DNA of 64,000 nt from NCBI GenBank assembly GCA_916613615.1, contig OU744724.1, positions 24,042,171 to 24,106,170 on the forward strand, written 5' to 3'. Every line of letters begins with the position of its first letter. Position 1 is the stretch's first letter. The DNA is from Steromphala cineraria. Lineage: Eukaryota > Mollusca > Gastropoda > Trochida > Trochidae. This document shows, one piece after another, positions 10,501 to 23,000 of this stretch. The notes under the pieces are model-generated. The model searched no databases, had not been told where the DNA came from, and saw only the letters and a list, made by a program, of their open reading frames with translations. Both the position numbers and the translations under genes were made by a program.

Positions 10501-12081
10501 ATGAAAAATACATTTCTAATATTATTAAGCAATTTGTAAATTATCTGTGAAACACTACCTGACAGCTTCGGTTCAGTGATACCTGAACATTTTTGCTTAG
10601 GCTTTCATTTCAGTGTAGTAACAGTTTTTTATTGCGTTTTACTGTTGATCTTAGACTGACCAATAAGGTGGGCCGTCCCGCTGAATTCTGACATTTGCCA
10701 CCCAGCCAATCAGAAAAGATGCACTAGCTGTCTTGCTGGAGACTGTTACATACTCACAGTATTGCATTTCTGATTGATGCAGTGTTGAGTTCAGCTTCAT
10801 TCAGAAAACCCTGATTGACAATCTTCAGAATCTTGATTAATAATCCTATTGCTGGGATGTTATTTGGGTTATGATTAAATTTTTGTTTACTTTCTAGTTG
10901 TCAATGACAAATACTGATTGCACATTGCACATTGCACAGAAGATCACAAAATTAGTGTATGCAAAGTCAATACTTTAAAAAAAATGAATGTAAGGGGAGA
11001 AAACTGTTGTTATAAAAAAAAATTTGTACTACCCTCTGGTTTCTATTTAAAGAATTTTAAAAAAGAGTATATTTGTTTTATCATTAGAGCAAAAACATTT
11101 CATACAACCAAAATATGATCATCTTGATTAACAAAAACAAGATTTGTTTTTTAAGAATGCATCAGTCGACACACTGTCATTTAGAACAGGACGTAAGATA
11201 TCATATGTTTTTCTGTTCACATGATGAATGTGCGATTTCGAACTGTTTGTGATGACAAATTTATTTTATTGATTTGCGGGTTACTTATTTGCATACAAAA
11301 GGTCATCAGGACGACCTCTGATACTGGTCATAGTTAGACAGTATAAACAACTATGGAACTGTCAATCTAAATCTATTTAGATTGAGTTTGTATCAAGGCA
11401 TTGCTTTCACAGGAATAGAGAAGTTGTTCCAGAGTTGTCCTTATTGTTCAGCTAATTGAATGTTCCTGGGGAAAAGCAGATGGTAATAATGTTTGTTCAC
11501 TTATGTTATTCATCATATAATGATTAATGTAAGGATAGCTCATTCTGTGGAACATTTCTATACATAGATAATGGCTATTGAGCCAACACACCGGATATGG
11601 AACCGAGAGCGTCCTGAACACCACGGAGGAGCTGTGAGGTCCTATCTGCAGGATGTGGAGGACACATACCCTCGCGGACCTGATGCAACTCCAAGGGAAT
11701 GTTTTCTCTGTGATATGACAGACAGTCAGTATGACTCTGCAAGCCCTTCAGGCTTCTCCTGGTACATTTCATCTACTGACACTTCACCAGAAACCAACAG
11801 TGGCAGCAATCCCTCAAGATTTGACATGAAAGGTACAATAACATTTATTGCCTCCTGACAGAGAGACTAGAATTCACAAAGTTTGTAATGACCGAAAACA
11901 TTGGTCTGATCATATTTGTAGACACTTTGCATATTGAAACTAACAAATTAATTATCAACCTTTCAAAGCTGGTTTATATATAATTTCTGTTTGGCTGAGA
12001 TAGATGATTCCTTTTACAGGCCTGAAAAAAACTCTCCCATTGCAAGGTGCAGATGATGTGTGGCCGACAGCTGAGGAATGA
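7594..12081 (+). CDS. SPDYA: Speedy/RINGO protein A (CDK1/CDK2 activator)
   Basis: Speedy/RINGO proteins bind and activate CDK1 and CDK2 without being cyclins, and act in meiosis, the G1/S transition and telomere attachment in germ cells. Coding exons: 7594-7903, 9639-9697, 9881-9966, 10310-10481, 11568-11832, 12020-12081. Phases join cleanly to 317 residues, close to the human 313. The RINGO core is unmistakable: ELIQDFLDMDSCMKIADN, YFKRAGYALREYSRTNFFIA, EIFPWALGKKW and RIDYRAIVSRRCCEE, then MAIEPTHRIWNRER and PRGPDATPRECFLC. The last residues (DDVWPTAEE) fit the acidic vertebrate end. The basic, poorly conserved N terminus precedes KKSCFVVKGKEMKAFFGLL. The start is the first ATG after an in-frame TGA five codons upstream; an upstream ATG at 7580 is out of frame and stops quickly. 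Intron 1 holds a 1.3-kb repeat element. Confidence 0.95.
8033..9325 (+). mobile_element. Non-autonomous element rich in TGACCTTTGACCT sites (copy 1)
   Basis: It begins ACCGCAAAAGCAGAGCAGCC and ends in a GC-rich hairpin (GCAGCCCCGTC, loop, GACGGGGCTGC) preceded by a CGG triplet run at about 9247-9273. In between, blocks of roughly 300 bp repeat the phrase TGACCTTGACCTTTGACC. A shorter copy with the same ends lies at 62838-63792 inside an RTF1 intron. There is no coding capacity. The terminal hairpin and CTAA end recall Helitron-type ends, but the assignment is open. It lies in SPDYA intron 1. Confidence 0.75.
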
Positions 12082-12707
12082 TTGACGACAGATGTCGATG
12101 ATGTACTGTGATATATATAACAACTTACTGTGATATGGTTTTTAATCGAAATGGAGAAACAGGACAAAAGTATGCTGTGTTTGGGTAGATCATATACGTA
12201 AAAGGGACTATTACATTTGCTGGTTAACACAGAGTATGATATCAGCTATAAGATGAAACTCTGGTGTCAAATTTTTACAATGATTATTCAACATAGCAAT
12301 ATTCTTGTTTCAAAGATTTCAGTCGTTTACCTCATCAGGCCTTTAACCCTTATGTGTCCCTTGGTCAAATTAAAAATTTATTGATATAGAATAACAATAT
12401 ATTAATAGAGATTACATCAAAAGGTTGCTGGCCAAAGACAAAATCCATGCAGCTTACTGGTATATGCTCTTTATTACATACACTTGGCATGAGCCACCGC
12501 TGTCGTCAATACTAGTCTCAAAGTTAACTTATTTACAACAACCAAGAAACATAAGACGACTTTTGTCATGCATTCTTCAATGAGATGAAGATGAAGATCT
12601 TCTCTGGGTTTGGAGATATGTCTGTAAACTTTTTTATGTTTTTCAACATTTCTTTTACAACTTTTTCACGCTAAAACACAAATGTTTGAAAGTGTCTGTC
12701 AAATATG

Positions 12708-12800
12708 GGAGTAGTTCATCTAATATAAACTTGTATTCTGACTCCTGCCTTCGTCGATGAAAGCAGTAGCCGGAATACGAGTTTATATTAAATGAACTCA
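12708..12800. repeat. Foldback inverted repeat (about 36-bp arms)
   Basis: The left arm (GTTCATCTAATATAAACTTG and on) pairs with a right arm ending GAGTTTATATTAAATGAAC across a loop of about 15 nt. A few mismatches are present. It is probably a small foldback MITE in the SPDYA 3' region. Confidence 0.75.
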
Positions 12801-13560
12801 TATGGGAGGGTCTTCACCTATGAAACCTTATGTCAACATCCCTGAAGAAGTAATCAAGTAAAGTACAGATGGTCAAATGTTATAAAATCATCTTCGTATT
12901 TATCAGTACTAAGTAAGGAAAAGTGAGTGCTGAGAATTGTAGCAACTCTTGAAATGTTAGACTTGCATTTCTGATGCACCTTGACCAAGTTAAAAGATTG
13001 TTTTCTGATTCTTGTTTATTATGCATATTGATCTCAGCTTGCTTGCTCTAATGAAACTTAAAAGAATAAATATGTGAATGTTGAACACCTCATGTTATTC
13101 TTATTTCATATAGTAATGATGTATGAGCTCATTGGTACTGTTCATTTGTATAGCAACATGCTTACATAAGATTTCCAGATTTTGCACTATCCCAAGTTTT
13201 GAGAACGGAAATTATCTCATAATAACAGATATTTAATTCAGAATTCATATAAATCAAATATAATTTGTGAGATCAAGATGTTTATTTTGAGGTTTTAATT
13301 TTATGATGAACTCTCAATTTAATCTAGTAGATGAAATTAAGACCGACAAAGTTTTTAAAAAATAGTGACTCTATTCCAGTTCCATCATACCTCGTTAAAG
13401 AATTGATGTTGGATAACTAATACAACTTGCTTCATGGAATTTATTTTTGTGACTGTATCAACACTAAGTAATAAAAGGTTAAGCATTTTTAATATGACAC
13501 AGACCGTAAATGTATCAGTTTTCTTTGTGATCTATTTGAAAATATTGAGAATACTATAAG

Positions 13561-13697
13561 TTATACCATTCAGAGGCGGGGTTCACGGGGAGATATCAGC
13601 CTCGAGCTTGGTGTTATGGGACAAGCCGAAGGTGAGTTGCATAACACCTAGCGAAAGGCTGATATCTCCCCATGTACCCTGCCTCTGAATGGTATAA
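13561..13697. repeat. Long foldback element (about 60-bp arms)
   Basis: The left arm starts TTATACCATTCAGAGGC and contains GGGGAGATATCAGCCT. The right arm is its near-perfect reverse complement and ends GCCTCTGAATGGTATAA. The loop is about 20 nt. As RNA it would form a long hairpin. It lies between the two convergent genes. Confidence 0.85.
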
Positions 13698-14005
13698 AGA
13701 ATTTATCTTACTGAATGTTTAAACAAAACGCATATAATATGAAGATAGAGAGTAAGAAAAGCTTTAACTGCGTAAGCCCTTTGACTTTAGTTTGTTCAAA
13801 GCTACATGATATCGGTTGATCAAAAGTAACCAGCTTGATCATGTGTTCGAGGTAACATATATTGTACAAGACGCTCAATCTGCATGCTTTTTTCATGCTT
13901 TTCAAATGATTTATTATCCCGCTCATGAGGGTGATATCAGTATTTATCCAGGGTCACGTGAACTAATCAGAGATCGAGATTCTTACATGAGGTAGGATAA
14001 AATCT

Positions 14006-14011
14006 TTTATT
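14006..14011 (-). terminator. Poly(A) signal AATAAA at the end of the TRMT61B-like gene
   Basis: On the minus strand an AATAAA overlaps the TAA that closes the long last-exon frame (which includes SWNEILDECEENG and GCLVKEKK). This supports a transcript end here, even though the reading frame of the last exon is not settled. Confidence 0.5.
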
Positions 14012-17000
14012 TTCTTAAGAAACAGGAAGTTGCTTTTGTCATACACAACTCTACAGCATACAGTTTCTTTTCCTTCACAAGACAACCATTTTCTTCACAC
14101 TCGTCCAAGATTTCATTCCAGCTGAACCACCTTCTGCAGAATTGCTATAAAACCTATTGCAAACAAGAAGTTTACAATTATTTTTACAATATTCATTTAA
14201 TAATTTCTTTGAAATGCATTGATCTTATAACTGGCAATAAGAGGGGCTCAAGAATTTACTATATATATACTTATGTTTACTATATAAGAAATTACTATAT
14301 AAGTAGGATACTATTTCTCTTTTGATTAAGGACTAAATTTGATTTGTCTGTCAAGTTGATTTTGCATATTTTGCCAAGGGGGCTTAAAGGCACCACTCGA
14401 CCGCGTTTCGTCCGCCATTTTGAAACGTTAGCATTCCGAGAAAACAAATGTGCTGTATTATGCTTATTCATTAATAAAATAAAGAAATAATTACTTGACT
14501 GATATAAGAAGAGTATATTCACAAATAATTCATAATAAAAGTTACCAGTTACAACAACATTTTGTCGTAATAATGCATTCCACGGTCGTAGCTTCGAAGA
14601 TTGGCTTCATTTCACGATTTTTTTAATTTTCGAGCGATACACTTTATTCTTTGGCAAATTGTTTAATCTTTAACAACTGCAATGCTAACCTTACAATCAT
14701 AATTGAAATTAAGTGTGAAATTATCATGTAAAAATCATTTATAACTGTAAACAGGAAAGTCCTCCTGAATTTCGTTTCCACAAAAAATACCCCGCTCGAA
14801 TGGTCCCTTTAAGTATTCTCATGCATATTGCCAAGGGGGCTTAAGTATTCTCATGCATAGCATGCTCCTCTCAATAACTGGCAATGGGTTTAAATGTAAG
14901 TGCACATTGTTATTGTATTGTTAAGTCTTGTATTAGGGAAGGAACACTCTCAATGCTTAAACTGTGATAGGGAATTTGCATTACTTGTAGGTTGTTGTTG
15001 TGATAGACATATTGATGTAGTTTCTCACCTGAGTTTGAACATGTCGTCTTTTGTTTTGGTCGACAAACATAAGGCCAATTACTTTCATCATATTTCAAAT
15101 CTGTGAAATCAAAACATGTCAATAAACAGTAGACATCAAAGTCAAAATTGTTAAAAAAAACATAAGATATGAATTTTATGTAAGGTGAGTTGTACTTTGA
15201 CGAGTTGATGGGTTAGGTTCTTTAAGAATAAATTTTAAAAATAGAGCCATGGGCTCTGTAGCTCATCAGGCATCATATCAAGTTTGCTTTATACAGGCCA
15301 GATGAGTTAAAAATGAAACTGATGTTTTCTATTGCAAGAAAACCTATAAAAAAATGACAAAACAAATGTAACGATTTCGGAATAAATTTCCTTACCCAAA
15401 TGATTTATTATTATTCAACACTTTCTAGATCGCCAATATTAGACAGTAAAAGAAGTCCAAACTAAAATATCCAAGGAGAAATAAATTTGCCATAGACTGT
15501 CATCTAATGGAGAAAAATAGGTTTTTAAGATTGTGACCCCTGTGACCCTATTTGGGGTCATGGGGTCACGAAACCTACAGTTTAGAATCCCCATTGGCCA
15601 AGGAGTCTGCACATATAATTTCAGCTCTCTAGATCTTTTGGAACTTAAGAAGAAGATGAAAGTAGGTTTTTAGGGTTGTGACCCCTGTGACCCTATTAGG
15701 GGTCACAGGGTCAACAAAGTTACAAATTAGAATCCCCATGGTCCAAGGAGTCTGCACATATCATTATTAACTCACTAGACCTTTTGGAACTGGAGAAGAA
15801 GATGAAAATAGGTTTTCAAGGTTGTGACCCCTGCGACCCTATTTGGGGTCCCAGGGTCACCAAAGTTACAAATTAGAATCCTAATTGTCCAAGGAGTCTG
15901 TACATATCATTTTTAACTCTCTAGTCCTTTTGGAACTGGAGAAGAAGATGAGAATTGGTTTTTAAGGTTGTGACCCCTGTGACCCTATTTGGGGTCATGG
16001 GGTCACGAAATCTACAATTAAGAATCCCCATTGGCAAAGGAGTCTGCAGATATCATTTTCAACTCTATAGTCCTTTTAGAACTGGATAAGAAGATGAAAA
16101 TAGGTTTTTAATGTTGTGACCCCTGTGACCCTATTTGGGGTCATGGGGTCACGAAATCTACAATTAAGGATCCCCATTGGCCAAGGAGTCTGCACATATC
16201 ATTTTTAAATCTCTAGTCCTTTTAGAACTGGAGAAGAAGATGAAAATAGGTTTTAAAGGTTGTGACCCCTGTTTCCCTATTTGGGGTCACAGGGTCACCA
16301 AAGTTACAAATTAGAATCCCCATTGTCCAAGGAGTCTGCACATATCATCTTTAACTCTCTACTCCTTTTGGAACTGGAGAAGAAGATGAAAATAGGTTTT
16401 TAAGGTAGTGACCCTTGTGACCCTATTTGGGGTCACAGGGTCACCAAAGTTACAAATTAGAATCCCCATTGGCCAAGGAGTCTGCACATATCATTTTTAA
16501 CTCTCTACTCCTTTTGGAACTGGAGAAGAAGATGAAAATAGGTTTTAAAGGTTGTGACCCCTGTTTCCCTATTTGGGGTCACAGGGTCACCAAAGTTACA
16601 AATTAGAATCCCCATTGTCCAAGGAGTCTGCACATATCATCTTTAACTCTCTACTCCTTTTGGAACTGGAGAAGAAGATGAAAATAGGTTTTTAAGGTAG
16701 TGACCCTTGTGACCCTATTTGGGTCACAGGGTCACCAAAGTTACAAATTAGAATCCCCATTGGCCAAGGAGTCTGCACATATCATTTTTAACTCTCTACT
16801 CCTTTTGGAACTGGAGAAGAAGATGAAAATAGGTTTTAAAGGTTGTGACCCCTGTTTCCCTATTTGGGGTCACAGGGTCACCAAAGTTACAAATTAGAAT
16901 CCCCATTGTCCAAGGAGTCTGCACATATCATTTTTAACTCTCTACTCCTTTTGGAACTGGAGAAGAAGATGAAAATAGGTTTTTAAAGTTGTGACCCCTG

Positions 17001-20000
17001 TGACCCTATTTGGGGTCACAGGGTCACCAAAGTTACAAATTAGAATCTCCATATGCTAAGGTACCTGTACACAAAATTTCAGCTCTCTAATGTGTATGGT
17101 TCATGAGGAGAAGTCGAAAGTGTCAAAAGTTTACGGACGGACCGACGGACGGACGGACGCCGGACGACGGGCCATGCCATAAGCCCATCTGGACTTTCAG
17201 TCCTGATGAGCTAAAAATGGTTAAGTTAAAGTTATAAAGATGTTTCATTACCCTCTTGTGATTTGGCTATTTTCACTGGTTGAACAAGCCATTCCCTCTC
17301 CCTCTCTTCACACACTTGTTTGATGTGCAAAGGGAGATTATTCTTCTTTAAATACTCATCCAATTGAAGAATAGATGTCACACTGAAAGCAAAGATTATG
17401 CAAGATAGTGTATATGATAACTTTAAGCAGAATATAATGCAGTGACATCTGAATTTACATGATGTTGTAAAATAAAGTGGTTAGTGAATTAAACAAACGT
17501 TTTATCAATTAAATAGAGAACAAAGTGAAAAGGACTTAAAAGTAAAACTATCAAAATACCTTGGAAAAAACACTGCAACACACTTTCCCATCTTTAATCT
17601 TGCAGAGATGAAAGAAAGATGTTTCACAAGACTGTTCATTGGCAAATCAGATGATATCTGAAAATAAAGCAATGCACACACTTCAATAAACAAAGCAAGT
17701 AAAAAAATAGAGCATTTGGCTCTGTAGCTTATCAGGCTTTACATTTGATTTTGCTTTAGGGTGTGGCCAATGTGGTTCCCCTCTTAGTAAGGGCCACAGG
17801 GTCACAAAATCAACAATTATTAATCCTCGCTAGTCAATGAGTCTGTACACAAAGTTTCAGCTTTCTAGGCCTTATGCTTCTTGAGAAGGAGATGAAAATA
17901 GGTTTAAAGGATGTGGCTGTTATTAGGGGCCACAGGGCCACCAAAGCTACAATTTATAATACTCACTAGTCATATAGTCTGTACACAAAGTTTCAGCTTT
18001 CTAGGCTTTATGACTGGAGAGAAGATGAGAATAGGTTTAAAGGATGTGGCCTCTGTGGCCCTTATTAGGGGCCACCAAAGCTACAATTTATACCCCTCAC
18101 TAGCCAAGGAGTCTGTACACCAAGTTTCTGCTTTCTGGGCCTTATGGTTCTGGAGAAGAAGTTGAAATTCCACAAAGCTTACGGACGGACGTCGGACACC
18201 ATGGCATGCCATAAGCCCATTGGGCCTTACACCCCAGATGAGCTAAAATCAACTTCTTGGATTAATTTGTTGTACTTATCAGCTAGCTAGACCTAGTTAT
18301 CTAATTACAAAGAAGAATAACACAAAAACAAGCATTGATTTTATTCTTACTCCATCAAATTGGATATCCGGGGATAATTCATGAATGTCAGCTTCCAAAT
18401 GAATCTTCATTGACACGTCTTTCCCTCTTCTTTGAGATATGATCTCTCTCCATGTCTCAAGGTTATTCACACAATCCTCCAAGACCTCCCCCATTTCAGT
18501 CACACAGTATACTTCCCCTGTCTCTCCTACTGGAAAGGGAAAAATAGAGCCATGGGCTCTGTAGCTCATCAGACTTATGATTGGGATAGTTATTTAAGGT
18601 TTTGACCCCTGTGACCCCAATTGGGGTCAAGGGTAACCAAATGTAAAATTTAGAATCTAAATTGACCAAAGAGTCTACACACAACTTTTCAGCTCTCTAG
18701 ACCTTTTGGAACTGGAGAAGAAGATGAAAATTGGTTTTTAAGGTTTTGACACCTGTGACCCCATTTGGGGTCTTCGGGTCATGAAATCTACAATTAAGAA
18801 TCCCCATTGGCCAAGGAGTCTACTCACAACTTTTCAGCTCTCTAGACCTTATGGAATTGGAGAAGAAGATGAAAATAGGTTTTTAAAGTTTTGACCCCTG
18901 TGACCCCATTTGGGGTCATGGGGTCACGAAATCTACAATTTAGAATCCCCATTGGCCAAGGAGTCTACTCACAACTTTTCAACTCTCTAGACCTTTTGGA
19001 ACTGGAGAAGAAGATGAAAATAGGATTTTAAGGTTTCGACCCCTGTGACCCCAATTGGGGTCATTGGGTCACAAAATCTACAATTTAGAATCCCCATTGG
19101 CCAAGGAGTCTACTCACAACTTTTCAGCTCTCTAGACCTTATGGAATTGGAGAAGAAGATGAAAATAGGTTTTTAAAGTTTTGACCCCTGTGACCCCATT
19201 TGGGGTCATGGGGTCACAAAATCTACAATTTAGAATCCCCATTGGCCAAGGAGTCTACTCACAACTTTTCAGCTCTCTAGACCTTTTGGAACTGGAGAAG
19301 AATTGAAAATAGGTTTTTAAAGTTTTGACCCCTGTGACCCCATTTGGGGTCATGGGGTCACGAAATTTACAATTTAGAATCCCCATTGGCCAAGAAGTCT
19401 ACACACAACTTTTCAGCTCTCTAGACCTTTTGGAACTGGAGAAGAAGATGAAAAAAGGATTTAAAAGGGTTTGACCCCTGTGACCCCATTTGGGGTCATG
19501 GGGTCACAAAATCTACAATTTAGAATCCCCATTGGCCAAGGAGTCTACTCACAACTTTTCAACTCTCTAGACCTTTTGGAACTGGAGAAGAAGATGAAAA
19601 TAGGTTTTAATGTTTTGACCCCTGTGACCCCATTTGGGGTCATGGGGTCACAAAATCTACAATTTAGAATCCCTATTGGACAAGGAGTCTGCACATCAAA
19701 TTTCAGCTCTCTAGAGTCATTGGTTCTGGAGAAGAAGTCGAAAATGTGGTTAAAAAAGGTTACGGATGGACGGACGGACGCCGGACGCCTTGCCATGCCA
19801 TAAGCCCATCGGGTCTTTCAGACCTGATGAGCTAAAAATATAAGTTGACAGAGACCAAAATATTCAAATGATTCCTTTGAATGAATCTTTAATAAAGAAT
19901 TGTTCTGTAATCAATATTACTAGTTGCATGCAGTCAGGTTTTTAAATGTCAATTTCATATTTGTTAATATTGATGAAATCTTCATGAAAAGAATACCTAC

Positions 20001-23000
20001 ATTGTAAGTTCAAAAAGCATTTTAATGTTAAAGTTCACATAACCACAAACATATTTCATTATTTTCTTTGGAATATAGAAAGTCTGATTACAATATTGTA
20101 TAGTGCGTTAAAGATCGCTACTCAAATATGTTTAGTTTGGTAATGAAAGTCGTTTTTGAAAGCCGCTTAGACCTATCTGACAAACAAATGAATGCATGAC
20201 TGGTCACGCCCCCATTTTGTGACGTCATAAACAGAATCAGCCTCATTATCTATACATCTATCGTAACAATACCTCAGAAAAAAAACCCAATAATTAACGA
20301 TTTTCAGAAAATGTTTTCCACTCAGTTAGATAAATCATTTGACAACGTAACACTACTAAGCATTTGGTGTAAAAAGATATCTACATCAATGGTAATTAAA
20401 CATTTATTTAGGCGGTATTTCAGTTGAAATCGAAAATCGAGAAGTGGTAAGGTCGAGGTTAGTTGATGTTTAAATACAAAACCTCCTTCACCCTTAATTC
20501 ATTCTTCTTGATTCATCTCAGATCTAAATAAAAGTAATGGGGTATAAGGGACTATATGTAAGGATGTGGATAAAAAACAGTTATTCTTCATCACTCCAAA
20601 TTTTAAACTGCCATTCGAAGAGTCTAGATTGAAGGCATTCTATTTACTCTAAGATCACCTGTCAAAGAAGGAATTCATATCAGTTTTGTAAAACAACCTT
20701 TATGATCATAACAAACTTAGGTGACTCTATGTTAAATGTATTATCCCCCGCCTCGCGTTTAGCGTAAAGCGGGGGATATAGTATTGAGCAGCGTCCGTCC
20801 GTACGTACGTACCCCGACGGATGAAATTGAGTAACTCAAAAACTATTGACTATTTTCATTTTTTGTATATAGCAATCACCATGAGAGCAAGGTCCCTCTA
20901 GAGCAGGGTTCGAAATTAGTCCTATTGGGGCACTAGCCATTCGGACTAGTGCATTACAGTGAGCACTAGCCCAAAGATATTCTGACTAGCCAAATACACC
21001 AATATAATCATATTTTCTTTAAATTCAACTAGTCCTTCGGACTACCAATGATTGCACTTTACTAGCCCAGCAACTTTTTCACTAGCCATTGGCTACCGGG
21101 CTAGTGCTAATTTCGAACCCTGCTCTAGAGGTTCATGACCTTGACCTTCATTTCAAGGTCATTACGAGACTTTAACATTTCACCCTTGTCAGCGGGATAT
21201 CTCAAGAACCATTTACTGGATTCTCTTCATAATTTACACAAAGCATCTTATTGAGGAAGCGCCGGGCCCAGTCGATTTTGGTGACCTTCACATTATTTTC
21301 AAGGTCACAGCGAGACTGAAAATTTCAGCATTGAAACCTGCATTTTGGGCTTGTCAGCGGGATATCTCAAGAACCATTCACTGAATTCTCTTCATAATTT
21401 ACAAAAAGCATCTTATTGGGGAGGCGCCGGGCCCAGTCGATTTTGGTGACCTTCACATTATTTTCAAGGTCACAGTGAGGCTTATATATATGGAAGACCC
21501 AGGGACCAGTTGATTTGTTGTGGTCTAAATGACATCTAGTAGCATGACAAGTGTAGACAAGTGTTTCTATGTATACAGTATGCATTTTGTTCACATCAAT
21601 TTGCGGCGGGGGATCTTGTCACCTTTGTGACAAATACTTGTTTAACTAACAGATATATTTTCTCATTTGTACCTGTCTGAGAGAAATATGCTGCTGATGC
21701 TGTACACTGATTGATTTGTCGACCTATGTGAAGCATGGTGTCCCCCTTCTTTACATCTAGTGCATGACAAATCAGTCGGTAGAGCTGAATAAGAAGACCA
21801 TATAATCTTAGCATTACAATCAAAATTTCATCAGAAATCAAGGGTATTTTTACAGGAATTCACAGAAAAAATAGATCCGTCCTCCAACTGAATTGATATG
21901 AAAAAAACAAATATATATTTTACCAGCATATGTCCTTGGCTTACTAATAACTGAAATGACAGTGAAATCAACATTCAGTACCTAGAATATGTTTTCTCAT
22001 ATGAAACACTTGCCAATTACATCAGATATTATCACACCAGGGGCTTTTGCAGTACAATCATATTTGACATAATACCCACTTAAAAATAGAGCCATTGGCT
22101 CTGTAGCTCATCAGGCATCATATCAAGTTTGCTTTATACAGGCCAGATGAGCTAAAAATTAAACTGATGTTACCTATTGCAAGAAAACCTATAAAAAAAT
22201 TACAAAACAAATGTAACGATTTCGGAATAAATTTCCTTACCCAAATGATTTATTATTATTCAACACTTTCTAGATCGCCAATATCAGACAGTGAAAGAAG
22301 TCCACACTAAAATATCCAAGGAGAAATAAATTTGCCATAGACTGTCATCTAATGGAGAAAAATAGGTTTTTAAGATTGTGACCCCTGTGACCCTATTTGG
22401 GGTCATGGGGTCACGAAATCTACAATTTAGAATCCCAATTGGCAAAGGAGTCTGCACATATAATTTCAGCTCTCTAGACCTTTTGGAACTTGAGAAGAAG
22501 ATGAAAATAGTTTTTTAAGGTTGTGACGCCTGTGACCCTATTTGGGGTCACAGGGTCACCAAAGTTACAAATTAGAATCCCCATTGTCCAAGGAGTCTGC
22601 ACATATCAATATTAACTCTCTACTCCTTTTGGAACTGGAGAAGAAGATGAGAATTGGGTTTTAAGGTTGTGACCCCTGTGACCCTATTTGGGGTCATGGG
22701 GTCACGAAATCTATAATTAAGAATCCCCATTGGCCAAGGAGTTTGCACATATCATTTTTAACTCTCTAGTCCTTCTGGAACTGGAGAAGAAGATGAAAAT
22801 AGGTTTTTAAAGTTGTGACCCCTGTGACCCTATTTGGGGTCACAGGGTCACCAAAGTTACAAAAATTGAAAAAGAGGGGGACCATTTAAAGGTTTAGCTT
22901 TCAATGAAATAAGTGAGTTGTCTTGGTGTTCTAGATCCAATAGTGAACAAACTCTTCCATTTGAATATACTCAAACTTTAATAGCATTTGTGATTTCTAC

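Larger units (their letters stand above)
12082..14006. other. Interval between the convergent SPDYA and TRMT61B-like genes
   Basis: About 1.9 kb of AT-rich DNA holding the SPDYA 3' UTR and two foldback sequences, listed separately. I see no further exon. An AATAAA at about 13065 is a possible poly(A) signal for SPDYA but lies far from the stop. Confidence 0.5.

Noticed and set aside
15237..17215. CRISPR array
   Set aside because: Units are about 145 bp and contiguous with no unique spacers, in a eukaryotic intron.
16700..19803. Open frames of 65-110 codons at 16700-16897, 17911-18165, 19471-19803 and 19545-19796
   Set aside because: They lie wholly inside the 145-bp monomer arrays; the repeated similar peptides come from the DNA repeat, with no start or splice context.
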